From positions 78,670 through 142,669 of the forward strand of contig JH154983.1 in the NCBI GenBank assembly GCA_000226015.1: 64,000 nt of DNA. The letters run 5' to 3'. Of this stretch, positions 34,690-47,600 are shown piece by piece (positions within the stretch are counted from its first letter, which is position 1; every line of letters begins with the position of its first letter). A model generated the notes under the pieces. The model worked only from the letters and a program-made list of their open reading frames with translations, did not search any database and had not been told where the DNA came from. The stretch is from Mnemiopsis leidyi. Its lineage: Eukaryota > Ctenophora > Tentaculata > Lobata > Bolinopsidae. Both the position numbers and the translations under genes were made by a program.

Positions 34690-36870
34690 AAAGATTGAAA
34701 GAAAAGAGGGGAGATAAAAACCGCAGAATGGAGGGAGAGAAGAGGAAAGGAGAGTGCAGAGGGCAAAGTGAAGTTAAAGGGAGAATGAAAAAAGCAATGG
34801 GCCAAAGAGGGAATGGAGTGAGAGAGAAGAGAGTAAAGAGAAGAAGAAGGGATTAAGGGGGAGTGGAGACAGCAAACAGGAGAGGAAGGGACAGTGTAGA
34901 TAGTAAAGAGAAGATGAAGGGAGAGTGGAGAGACTAAAGAGGAGAGGAAGGGAGAGTGGAGAGAGTAAAGAGGAAAGGAAGGGAGAATGGAGAGAGTAAA
35001 GAGAAAATGAAGGGAGAGTGGAGAGACTAAAGAGGAGAGGATAGGGGAAGTGGAGACAGTAAAGAGGAGAGCAAGGGAGAGTGGAGTAAGCAAAGAGGAG
35101 AGGAAGGCACAGTGCAGAGAGAGTAAAGAGGAGAGGAAGGGAGAGTGGAGAGAGTAAAGAGGAGAGGAAGGGGAAGAGGAGAGAGTAAAGAGGAGAGGAA
35201 CAGAGACTTGATAGAGACAAAAAGAGGAGGAAGGGAGAGTGTAGAAAATGAAAAGGAGAAAAAAGATGTGACAAGAGAAAAGGAGGGGAAAGTGAAGAGA
35301 GTAAAAAGAGAGGAAGGGAGCGTGAAGAGAGCAAACGGGAGCGGAAAGAGGAGAGGAAGGAAGAGTGGTGAGAGTAAAGAGGAGAGGAACAGAGAGTGCA
35401 TAGAGTAAAGAGAAGAGGAAGGGAAAGTGAAGACAGTAAAGAGGAGACGAAGGCACAACGTGGAGACAGTAAAGAGGAGAGGAAGGGAGAGTGGAGAGAG
35501 TAAAGAGAAGAGGAAGGGAAAGTGGAGAGAGTAAAGAGGAGACGAAGGCATAGTGGAGACAGTAAAGAGGAGAGGAAGGGAGAGTGGAGAGAGTAAAGAG
35601 GAGAGGATGAAGAGTGGAGAGAGTAAAGAGAAGAGGAGGGGAGAGTCGAGAGAGTAAAGAGGAGAAGAAGGGAGAGTGGTGAAGGCAAAGAGTAGAGGAA
35701 GGGAGAGTCAAGAGAGTAAAGAGGAGAAGAAGGGATTTAGTGGGAGTGGAGACAGCAAACAGGAGAGGAAGGGAAAGTGTAGATAGTAAAGAGAAGAGGA
35801 AGGGAGACTGAAGAGAGCAAAGAGGAGAGAAAGCGAAAGCGGGGACAGCAAATTAGAGAAGAAGAAGAAAGAATGGAGAGAGTAAAGAGTAGAGGAAGGG
35901 AGAGAGGAGACAGTAAAGAAGAGTGAAAGAAAGAGTGGAGAGAGTAAAGAGGAGAGGAAGGGAGAGAGGAGAGAGTTAATAGAAGAGGAAGGGAGAGTAG
36001 AGAGAGTAAAGAGAAGAGGAAGGGAGAGTGGAGAGAGCAAAGAGAAGAGGAAGGGAGAGTGGAGAGAGTTAAAAGGAGTGGGAAGGGAGAGAGGAGACAG
36101 TAAAGAAGAGTGAAAGTAAGAATGGAGACAGTAAACAGGATAGGAAGGGAGAGTTGAGAAAGTGAAGAGAAGAGAAAGGGAGAGTGGAGACAGTAATGAG
36201 AAGAGAATGGCACAATGGAGAGGGTAAAGAGAAGAGGAAGGGATAGTTGAGAGAGTACGGAGGAGAGGGAGGCACAGTGGAAAGAGTAAAGAGAAGATGA
36301 AGGGAGAGTGGAGAGAGTAAAGAGGAGAGTAAGGGAGAGTTGAGAGAGTTAAGAGGAGAGTAAGGGAGAGTGGAGAATGGCACAGTGGAAAGAATAAAGA
36401 GGAGATGAAGGGAGAGTGATGACAGTAAAGAGGAGTGGATAGGAGGAGTGGAGACAGTAAACAAGAGAGGAAGGGAGAGTGGAGAGATTAAAGAGGAGAG
36501 GAAGTGAGAGAGGAAAGAGCAAAGAGAAGAGGAAGGGAATAAGGGGGTCCGGGGAGTGGAGAGAGCAAACGGGAGGGAAAGCAAGAATGGAGAGCAAGGA
36601 GAAGAAGAAGGGAGAATAGAGAGAGTAAAGATAAGAGGAAGGGAGAGTAGAGATAGTTTAGAAAATAGGAAGGGAGAGTGGAGACAATAAAGAGGAGAGG
36701 AAGGAAGAGTGGAGAGAGCAATAAGGAGAGGAAGGGAGAGTAAAGAGATTAAAGAGGAGAGGAAGTGAGAGTGGAGAGAGCAAAGAGGAGAGAAAGAGAG
36801 AGTGGAGAGCAAAGAGAAGAGGAAGGGAGAGTGGAGAGAGCAAAGAGAGGCGGAAGGGAAAGTGAAAACA
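34690..36870. repeat. Purine-rich minisatellite, 31-bp unit, array 2
   Basis: Same unit and strand bias as array 1, about 2.2 kb, in the same place relative to gene B. The unique sequence on both sides (AAATTTTCTAGGCCAGCTGG on the left, ACTGACGGAGAACACC on the right) matches array 1, so arrays 1 and 2 descend from one array in the duplicated unit. Confidence 0.95.
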
Positions 36871-37159
36871 AAGAAAACAAGGAGGTAAAACGGTAAATGT
36901 GACCCGGTGACTGACGGAGAACACCGTCAAGCGAAAGGGGAAAGAAAGAAGATAGAAAGCAGGAGAGTGACCAGATTTTCAAAGCCACATGCGCATAAAA
37001 TCAAGAGATGAAACTTCATGAATTGTGACTAATGACTATGGTAGGTTGTTTTCCAGCCATAGCCGATAGGCGGCGTTTTTCGGCTAATATCGTATGAGCG
37101 GTTTCTTATTCAGGCTGATCTACACTAGTTCTAGTTCGTCGAAGGCGGGGCAATTTGAG

Positions 37160-37610
37160 ATTTTGTTTCGATCAGTTGACCTACAGAAAGCCACATTCAA
37201 AACCAGGGGTTTTGATGAGAATGAGACAGCAGCGTTACCATCCTGAAATAATTTAGTATTTTACAATAAATTTTGATAATTTGTCATCCCAAAATAGTTT
37301 GGTTGTCCTCCCTCACAACACAGTAAAATAGATGATTAACGGTTTTTAGGTGCATATTGGATGAGGATACATATATTTTGTCAAGAAAGAAGCATTTATT
37401 TTGCTCAGGTGACCACATTAAAAATCCTGAGTTGTATTAAGATGGGGCAGCAGAGTCACCGCTTATTCATTATGCGAAGGGAAACAAAGATCGGCCTCGG
37501 GTATGTCACATATTCATTTTTCGCTTTACTGACTATGTATTATATTATAGGATTCCTTTATGATTTTGTTCGGTGAGGTAAGGGAGGCAGGCCATATATA
37601 AATATCTTCC
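37160..37610 (+). promoter_or_regulatory. Conserved upstream/promoter block of gene B with TATA box
   Basis: TATATAAA at 37595-37602 in the same GGGAGGCAGGCCATATATAA context as gene A, 1.09 kb before the start codon. Confidence 0.5.
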
Positions 37611-37724
37611 CGCTGCCCGAAGACATAGTTTTACTGATTTTACCTCATCGAACCGACTTTATCATGAGTCAATTCGTGGCCCTCATATTAATCATAATGG
37701 CCATATTTTCACTCAAATATATGG

Positions 37725-37809
37725 TTGTCGCGGTTATACCCGACCCTCGCAGCTCTAAACTGAACTATCAAACCATAGAGTAAGAGTTAGACGGATGCAT
37801 TCTCGTCAA
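37725..37809. mobile_element. MITE-like element (60-90 bp TIR family), copy 4
   Basis: Same insertion as copy 3, in the paralogous position. Starts TTGTCGCGGTTATACCCGAC, ends GCATTCTCGTCAA, with perfect ATATATGG flanks (37717-37724 and 37810-37817). Confidence 0.85.
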
Positions 37810-38684
37810 ATATATGGTTATTATTATTTTTGTGATATTTTTTACTCATATTTTCCCGATTTTCCTAATTTAATTCGGTCAAAGAACTGCGTCCGCCGGT
37901 CCACGTATACATATTTTTACTCAATTATTTGGGCGGTGGCATGAAAGATTGTAATTTTGACCTGAAATTGATTGGAACAATCTAATATCACGCGCATATA
38001 TCGTTAGTGGCACTGTAACACTAACATGTAAACACTAACATGTAAAATGTAAATAGATTAAAGTGAGACGATTATTTTGACATGGAAGAGGTCGATAGGA
38101 AATTTTCTTTATCAAATATATATAAATCATGCTTAGAGTTAGGGCAAGGGAGTTATTGTCTAACGCGATTTTAATAACCCATCATGGAACAAATAAAAGG
38201 GGTTATTGAATGATGGGATTTTATCAGTTTCTTTGAGGTGAAAAATTCAGCCAAAATACAACAAAATCTAATTTGGGCTTGGAAAATAACATGGTATATA
38301 ATTGAGCTATAGTATATTGTGTCATATAGAACTATAATGTCGTAGTTTGTAGTTTATTTGAACACGAAAGATGGTGGCCAAGTGATAGATTTAGGCGAAA
38401 ATGATATTGTTAAATGATCATTAACTTTCTAAAATTTTTGCAATAAATTTGACCTTTGGTTACTGCAGCTCTGCCGCCGCCTTAATTACATTCGATCACA
38501 TTCATAAGTTAATTGCATATTGGCTTAGTTACACTTTGCCAATATTGTGACCGCAAAAAAAGGCAGGCTTAGGTTAGGATTCTGGATTAGACTAAAACTA
38601 AAAGTGTAAGATTTGCATAACTACTTGCTAACAGGTCTTTTTAGTTTTACATTTTCTAATTAATCATATTCAGATAGTTATAGC

Positions 38685-41600
38685 ATGGGGATGCAGAATT
38701 TTGGCTCTGGTTCTGCGTTTGTGAAGAGCGTTGCAATCACTACAGTGCTTCTATTGATCATGGTTTTTGATGTTAATTGCAATTCTGAGTCATGTGAGTA
38801 AACTTATAGGTTCTATGGTATGAGGTGAATGTGATCTTTTTAGAAATAATCTTTATTCTTATTGAATATTGAATTAAAATATAAAGGGTTCGTCCAATAA
38901 GCTTCAAATTAATTAACTAGGAGGACGTAGGGGGATAATGGCTTCTTATCGGGGGCCGGTAAAAAAGCCGGTAGGGTACGCTATAACCAGTACCAGCAGC
39001 GTGATTCTATTGTAGTATCAAGAAATTGCCTCCAACAAATCTACTTTTATCGATCGCAAATTATCCAAAAATGTATGAATTGATGCAATTTTACAGGGAA
39101 TCAGTTTGAAAACGATTGCTTTAATGAAAAGTGTGAGGCTGATATCGATCCATCTCTGAGTGGGATCGACCTATACAACATAACAGTTCTGTTGAAGTAT
39201 TCAAGAAATGATGACCTTCGTGCAACCACGCAGAAGATATCCTTCTTCAATGAAAAAGGTACATTATATTTAGCATACCAACATTTCAACTATTTAAGAT
39301 TCATTCTTGTATAGTCAAAACGAGGGTGTTAGTGCCCTCCCTTGACAAATTTCATGTTCAATTCCTATTTAATTCCTGTATGGACGTTAAAGATAGAATT
39401 TTTAATACGTCAAAATTCGATTTTCATTTCGAGAAACAAAATCTCGTGTTAAAGATATTTTCCTATCCATCCCAAGAGTTCCAATGTCTTTTTAAAGATT
39501 AAATCTGAAAGTGGTTGTAACAGACAAAAAACCAAGTCATCCCTATATTCTTATAAGAATGCGGACGTTCATCAAAAAGTCATTAAAAAAGAACCACGTT
39601 TATTCTTCTTTTCAGGAACTTTGGAGGACTATGCTGTCTTTTGGGATGGGAAAGCGCAAAAGACGAGGCTTGGGCATGATGAATCGAAATGCTTTATGAC
39701 TCGACATATGCCTAAGGAGAGCAGTGTCTCGGGGGAAACTGCACTGATCGCATTGACCATCAGTGATCAGTTTATTTCGATGACAATCAATGGTATGACT
39801 ATGAACTAGGAGATGGTAGGTCCGGTATCCGGTGAATTTTGCTCAATCCGGTCAGGTCCGGTTTTAATTTCAAAGTTAATGCGATCGGAATTACCTTAAA
39901 CTTCAAAATTTCAAAATATATATTCTTACTAATGATCCGCTGGTAATGTGGTCCACTTGAAGTTGATATTCGTAGCCTCTGGCTAGCTCAGCTTGACAGT
40001 GAGTAGTACAGCGCAAGCTACATGCGATAAACCGGTCTATATAATGAGGCCAGTGCCCAAACTGAACTTCGTTGTGACCAAATTCTATATACCTCTCAAT
40101 ATCCAAACTGAAAAAAAAATACTGAAATGAGGTACCTTATCATAGCTCAGACTGTCTGCCAGAACCCGCTACTGTACTTCTAACTGACGATACCACTCGT
40201 TTCTTATTATACTTTCGATAGCGACGTCTAAACGCAAAGCTTCTAATGGTCGGACCTTCTTTTCACGCCCGTCTTTGCCCTCTGCCTCCTTTGTCCTGCT
40301 TGACTGTAAGAATTCAAATATTTGCATGATAAATTTTGCCGAGAATTTTCTGGAAATTCAAGGTCCAAATATCCGGTATTCGGTCCAGTCATCCGAATCA
40401 AAGGTCTCGCTCCAGTCCGGTCCGGTTACAAAAATCCCGATCCGGTCGGCTCTTACTATGATCTGTGAATCAGATTATAATAGCCATAATCAACAAAATT
40501 CTAAAACTACTTCTAAGCTCTGTTGGCGAGGAGAGATTTGCGTCTGTTGAATTTATACAGCAAATTGACGAACAGCTTAAACATGGTTTGTTAGCACAAC
40601 CTCTAAAGCTTAACAATTGAATAAATCTAATATATAACTATATTGCCAGGCAAAGATCCTAGAATAGGTCGCCCCTACAATCCATACCCACGAGGTTTGG
40701 CGGACATACCTCAATGCAGTCATGAGCCCCAGAAGTACAGCAAACTTGAGTTCCAATCTGATGGACCAATAGAAGGACCTGTATCATACCGAATACTATA
40801 TCCAGGTAAAATAAAGCAACTGTGCTGTACCTTAGTAAAAACTTATAATAGTCCGAGAAGTGGCTTTATGTGTCGAATTTTATGATTAATCGTCTCTTTT
40901 TGGCGTAATATACCAAAACTTTTTATAATTCTGTCAATAGCAGTTAACGGTGGATACAGTGACTTTGGAGATTGGTCAGAGTGTTCAGCTGAATGTGGAG
41001 GAGGAACCCAGACTAGGACCAGGACTTGCACAAACCCTGCTCCTGCTAACGGAGGAGCTGACTGTGTTGGAGACAGCAGTGAATCCAGAGACTGCAATAC
41101 TGATGTCTGTTTGTTATGCTCTTCAGAATCATGTAAGTTATAGGTACAATTGTATGAATTTGGATATTTTGATGTGATCTTCACAGCAACACAATCATGG
41201 CTGATTTGTATATGGAATTTTAGGAACTTGCGGACAATCTTATAAATCAATACTAACAACGAACTTGAATTAAACTTTCTAAATCGCAAATCACGAAGAA
41301 ATGTATGAATTGATCCAATCGCGCAGGGAATCAGTTTGAAAAAGATTGCTATAATGAAATGTGCGAAGCCGATATCGATCTATCTTTGTGCCAAATCGAG
41401 CCATACAACATCACAGTTGAAGTGAAGTACTCTAGAAACCCTCAACAATCAGAAAATATGCAGCAGATATCTTTCTTCAACGATGAAGGTACATATGAGC
41501 ATATGGACGTTACAGAAACAATTCTTAGAAAGTTCATTGTTCTCGATAGCAAATAATCGATGATTGACGACAAAATTCATGGGGAGAACTTAATTAGCTA

Positions 41601-44600
41601 TGATTGACAGCGATTGACCAATAAGGAGCCCGAGTCGACCTATCAAAATAATTGTACATATTGATAAAAACTTTCACGCGTGGCCTAAAGATAGTTTCCG
41701 ACTCCCCCTAATTAGAGTTCTAATTGTCCTTATAAAAGTTTTTCCATTGGTCATAACAGATAAAATCCAATTCGCCCCTATAAGAATGCCGACGTTCATA
41801 AAACGGTTATTTTCAGGAACTTTGGAGGACTATGCCGTGTTTTGGGATGGGAAAGCGCAAAAGACGAGGCTTGGGCGTGATGAATCGAAATGCTTTATGA
41901 CTCGACATATGCCTAAGGAGAGCAGTGTCTCGGGGGAAACTGCACTGATAGCATTGACCATCAGTGATCAGTTTATTTCGATGACAATCAATGGTATGAA
42001 CTATGAATCTGATTATTATAGTTATTAGCAATTATCTTGTGGTAAAACTGCCGTCGAATCATTCTCGATACCAAACACGTTCGGCTCATCAGCAAAATAT
42101 GTGTTTCTTCAATCCTTCCTAAAATCAACAATCAGGTTGAGATTCAGAAGACTACGAATAGGCCACTGCGGTGGTAGGGACCCATATCTCAAATTCAACC
42201 ATAAATCAATCTTTGAGGAGGCATCTCATCAGTGGTCGCGCGTCTAAACTCAGTTTAACTTAACAGGAATTCTGGTGGTATTCAGACGACCAGATCGAGG
42301 TTACCATCCTATCCTTTTAGAGTTCATCACAAGAAGCACTCATTCTGAAGAACTTTGACAGCCAGACACGATCCATTGTCGAACAAACCTTGGATTTAAT
42401 CTTGCATTCTCCCGAAGGAATCCCATATAGTCTTTTCCAATGTCACCAGCACTTTCACTAGAGTCATCAGCTCTTCAACTCGAACCATCAGCTCTTTTAC
42501 TGAAACCATGACCATAATCACTGAAGTATATAACTGACAGGTGCAGGTTGATTTACAGAAGACACCGAATAGTCCATTGCGGCATGGAAGGGACCCAGCC
42601 GAAATATGACCATAGATCTTTTTTTGAGGAAATGAGGAGGCATATCTTCAGTGGTCGCACTTCGAAACTCAGTTTTGAAACATGAATTCTGGTGGTTACC
42701 AGGCGACCAGACCGAGGTTACCATCCCATTGGCACATCCCCAGGTTAAAGTTAGGGTTGTGTCCTTGCTCTTTTTACTTGATTATGCTGTACTTCACGCT
42801 GACTAGAGATGAACTGACTCTTTTCAGCAGTTTATGTGCTGTCGGCAACACATAAACAGCTGATCAGTCCTCAGTTACTCTGGGGTTTGGTATAACTCTT
42901 ACATGTCTTCAACAAGTACAGCTCACGTCGTGACGATAAGGACCATCTCCACCACCCAACAGAACTCGTACAGAAAATTAACGAGCAGCTTCAATTAAGA
43001 TGGTTAAAGTTAGCACCGCCCCTTTATGTTTTACAGTTAAATCGAATTAATATATAACCAAACAATCCGTTGCTCATACAATTACCAAATTCATAGAGTG
43101 GGACTCGTGTGATGTCAAAAGTTACCATCACTGATCGTGCCCTCGGCAATCGTTTGAAAATTTTCGATGTCACACTCCCATTCGTTTGCTAATCGTACAT
43201 CATCTGAAAAGTTGCTCCTCAACCCAATTGGCAAGGCAAAGTTTGCCTTTTTTAAATCTAAGCTTATGATAAAAAGGGAACTAAGACTTGAACAAAAGAA
43301 CAGAACTCATGAAGAAAATTAATGAGCATCTTCAAGTTCAATTGAGACGTTTGCATATAGCACAACCTCTTTATGTTTTATAGTTAAATCGATCTATTAT
43401 ATTACCATATAATTACCAGGCAAAGATCCTAGAATAAGTGGATCCTACAATCCATACCCTCGAGGTTTGCCGGACAGCCAAGCATGTGCTCACGAGCCCC
43501 AAAAGTACAGCAAATTGGTGTTCAAATCTAATGTACCGTTACAAGGACCTGTATCATACCGCATAAGAGCTCCAGGTAAGAGATAGTAGCTGTAATTTGT
43601 TAAAGATGATGTAGGAATTTAAGAATTCGTGGAGTTTATTTTAAATCCTGCGACCAAAAGATGCAAACCAAGAAGAGTAGAGAACGGGGCTCGTTACTAG
43701 ACTGGGTAGGCATGAGGGACTATCTTCTGGCCCTGAGGGAACACGCATAAGCGTGCCTGAGGGATGTTAATAGAAACTATCCGATCAAGTCTGCTTTGTT
43801 GAAGCATCCCGTAACATTTCCTATGTTAATCACCAATAACTGAATTTTTTTGGTAGCATGTTGTTCCATTGGTATCACCGTAAAGCCTACTCCTATGTTT
43901 TTCCCTGTTTTTATTCGTCCGTGAATATCTGCCATGTGTTGTTGAGAAGGGTCGTCAGGATATCTTGCTGTATAGGGGAAGATAATATAGTGATATGCCG
44001 TTGAATTATTTCAAAACACGAAGTGAAAGCGCTCTAATCTGAAAACTGACAAGTTTTAGTAGAACTATGTTTTAGCACTGTGCAGACAGTCCATCGGAGT
44101 ATACGGAAGACGGAAGTCCGATGCTAGCTATTAACAGAAAACTGACTGACCTTTCTTCTGTACTTGCGAGGCGAAAGTCCGAGAGGTGGCCTTTTGTAAT
44201 TTGTTGAATTAAATCGTCTTTTTAACCAAAACTTTGTATCAATAGAATCGCGGAATATTGACGGTGGATACAGTGATTTTGGAGATTGGTCAGAGTGTTC
44301 AGCTGAATGTGGAGGAGGAACCCAGACTAGGACCAGGACCTGCACAAAACCTGCTCCTGCTAACGGAGGAGCTGACTGTGTTGGAGACAGCAGTGAATCA
44401 AGAGACTGCAATACTGATCCGTGTCAAGGTTTTATCAATTTTTCTAATGTTTCTATTGGTATACAATCGGGCGGCTTATAGAAAGGTCAAATCTAACAAT
44501 TGACTCACTCTTTTTTCGGTTTCTGAAGCAGGTTAAAAACGAAAAATGATAAATACCAAATTCTGCAGCTACAAAGTTATACTCCTGAGTGAAATCTATT

Positions 44601-47600
44601 TGATTGCTGGCCATCCTAAGCTTGCAATATACATGAATTTTATGCTGCACTATACATGTTGAACTTGACCCTCAGCATACATACAGATTATTCCAAACTT
44701 TGCGGCATTACGTGGTATCAGAGATTACCTTTTTCACCAATCACCATAGAGAAGAAATTATTCCCTCCTACAGGTGAGACTCAGTGTCCCGAAACTCACC
44801 CCTACGTTTACTCCAACGGACAGTACTGTTGTCAGTTTGGAAAAGAGAAAGTGTACGCTCCACTAGGAGACAAGTGTGACGGAAGTGCTATTGAGAAGAC
44901 CAGTCTCTGTTGTGAAGGGGATAAATATTTCAAGTGTCCTTCAGGCAACTGCGAAAGCTTGACTACTGTTAAAGGTAAAATAAAGTTTCATGGAGTGTTG
45001 TCGTGTAATTTCATTATTTTAAAAATTAGCTGCCTAGCCGGTTATTCATCTTGTCACATTCGCGGTTCTGAACACAAAAAAGATATTTCTTAATGTAAGT
45101 GATTTTTCTCGATTTTGACAAGAATTGGACCTTATTGAAAGGTTGGGCAGGAATCTACAGGGTCACAACTTGTCACGAAGGCCACCCGGCTGGTTAAACC
45201 AGTTCAATATGGAGTTGGCATTTGCTGCAGTGTATCCCGTTGTTGGGGGCTTGTCTTGTATAGTCTCAAGAAATTTTCCCTGGCACATTTTAAACCCGTC
45301 AATGTTTGTAACAGTGTTTACTTCCTTGGGCAATGTGTTCCAGATTTTGGGGCCGTTTACAGCAAACGAGGCATCGTAGACTGTTTTAGAAGATTGTTTG
45401 CCTCTACTAGAGAACTTGGGTGTTCTAGTTCTCCATCCTAGCCTCTCCTGATGGTAAAACTTCATATCTAAATCTTTTGGCACCAGGTTGTGTAGGGTTT
45501 TCCAAACGTGGATAATAATGTAGCGCTTTCTTCTCCACTAAAATGACTGGAGCTTGAGCTTGCTGAGCCTCTCCCAGTAGTCAGCATCTTTCATTTCCAG
45601 GATTTGGCGGGTAAAGAAGCGCTGGACATCCTTTAGTGCTCTCGCATCCTCTAGTTTATGGGGGTGCCATAGAGGGCAGCAGTACTCCAACTTCCAACGA
45701 ATAAGGGACTTCCACAAGGTCATCATGACGACAGAGCTTCTGTCGCGGAAACTCCTAGTGCCCATGAAGCTATTCTTGTAGCGCCAGCAGCCATCTGGTT
45801 GATTTGTGTACTCCAGTGGTAATCCGGTGTCAGGGTTACCCAAAGGTCCCTAACGGATGGTTTCGGATTAAGTGTGAAACCTGCTAGTGTAATGTACTCC
45901 ATTTTTTGGCAGGTGTAGGGCATTTCCTGCAGCCACTTGGAGCTTACTGTTCGGTAACACAGGAACTCAAACTTCCCGTCGTGTAGAACCATGTTGTTCT
46001 GGATAGACCACTCAACGACTTTGTTTAAATCGCCTTGTAACTGAGCAGTGTCTCCTTCTTGGCTGATGGAAGTGGTAAGGCGAGTTTCATCTGCAAAACT
46101 CGCTGCCGTGGAGGAGTGAACCACCTCCTCTAGGTCGTTGATGTTGATCAAGAACTGGACCCAATACCGTTCCCTGTGGAACCCCGCTCAAGACATCTGT
46201 TGGCTCCGAGTGAAAACCATCTACGGTGACTATCTGTTTCCGGTTGGTCAGAAACTCCCGGATCCAGGCGAAANNNNNNNNNNNTGACTCAACAGCTGGG
46301 TTAAGCAGTTAGCCGGATCTGCTTTACTCTCCCTTTGTAGATTGGGGCAATGAACTTCTCCTTGAGAGATTGTGGTATCATGCCTTTCGAGAAGAACTGC
46401 TTCCAGAGCATGTGTATTAGAGAGCTAAGGGGTTATTTATATGCTTTAAGAATGCAGGCTGGAATGCATTCGTGGGATGTTGACGAGTACGTGTCTATCT
46501 CGTCGATGGCCTTCATGATATCTTCAGTACTAAACTCGATATCCTCTAGTGGGCTGTGGGAGGTTCGACGTGGTGTCTCGAATCCTAGGATTTGCGGGGT
46601 CTGTGAATGCCCATGAGTAATGGGTGCTGTGGGATATTAGCCATGGCCTTAGGGTCGGTCTCCATGTTACCGTCTCCATCCTTTAGGGGACTAACGATCG
46701 TCCTCACTTTCCACACATAAGTTGGAAAGTTGCCGCCAGTTCACCTCGCGGAGTTAGTTACTGATCTGCTTCAAATCCCCTTCAAAGCAGTGTAGGGCCG
46801 CGAGGGAGTAGGGGTCTGGTAATACTGCACCTGTGCGGCCTATAGTGTAGGCTCTCTCCAGTCAAAACCAAGGGTTACCGTAACTGGCTGGGGGCCTATA
46901 AAGATTGACCAGGATGGTGTCGATGCTGCCTAATGTGCACATAACGGCTTCACAGTTATCCTCTGCAAATACTGCTCACTCCGTTACAGGCAGACTGTCG
47001 TGCACGACTGCACGTACAACAGTACACCTCCTCTCTGGACCTTCTCTATATCAGACCATTGTGCTGTAAAGTCTTCAATTGCAATCTGGCTATCGCAGTG
47101 ACATATGACTTGTGCCACGTCTCCGTAATACAGATAAATGGCACGAAGTTACTACAACACTCCTCAAGAGTGTCCAAAGGGATGGTAACTAGACTTCCAC
47201 CTCTAGGAGCTAGTGGCCTGGGGAGTGATACCCTGTGCGTTTAATAGCACGAAGGTGCTGGTGGGACAAACTGACTGATGTTCCACCACCGGGGTAGGGT
47301 CTGGGGTGGTGGGATGGGCTGCTGGTTGACTGCAGCGGCTGATTTGAGCTGGTTTATGACAGGCACGGGCAATCTCTGTCTCAGCTCTTGTTCTTACCAG
47401 AGCCCTTTTGCGCGCGTCGCACGTGCCACCAGGGGTGCGCAGCCGGGCGCGTAGCGTGTGTAAGCGACTGGTTAAGTGAATCTTAGCTCCATGATATTCT
47501 TCTCTATCTCAGCCAAAAAATTACATAAGATACATTATATATCTTATATCTTAATCCATTAATTTTTACTTCAAACGTCATATATTACTGTTAAAATGGA

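Noticed and set aside
34593-36988. Minus-strand open frames of up to 372 codons
   Set aside because: Same minisatellite effect in array 2; no domain, no splice context, and a shifted period between copies.
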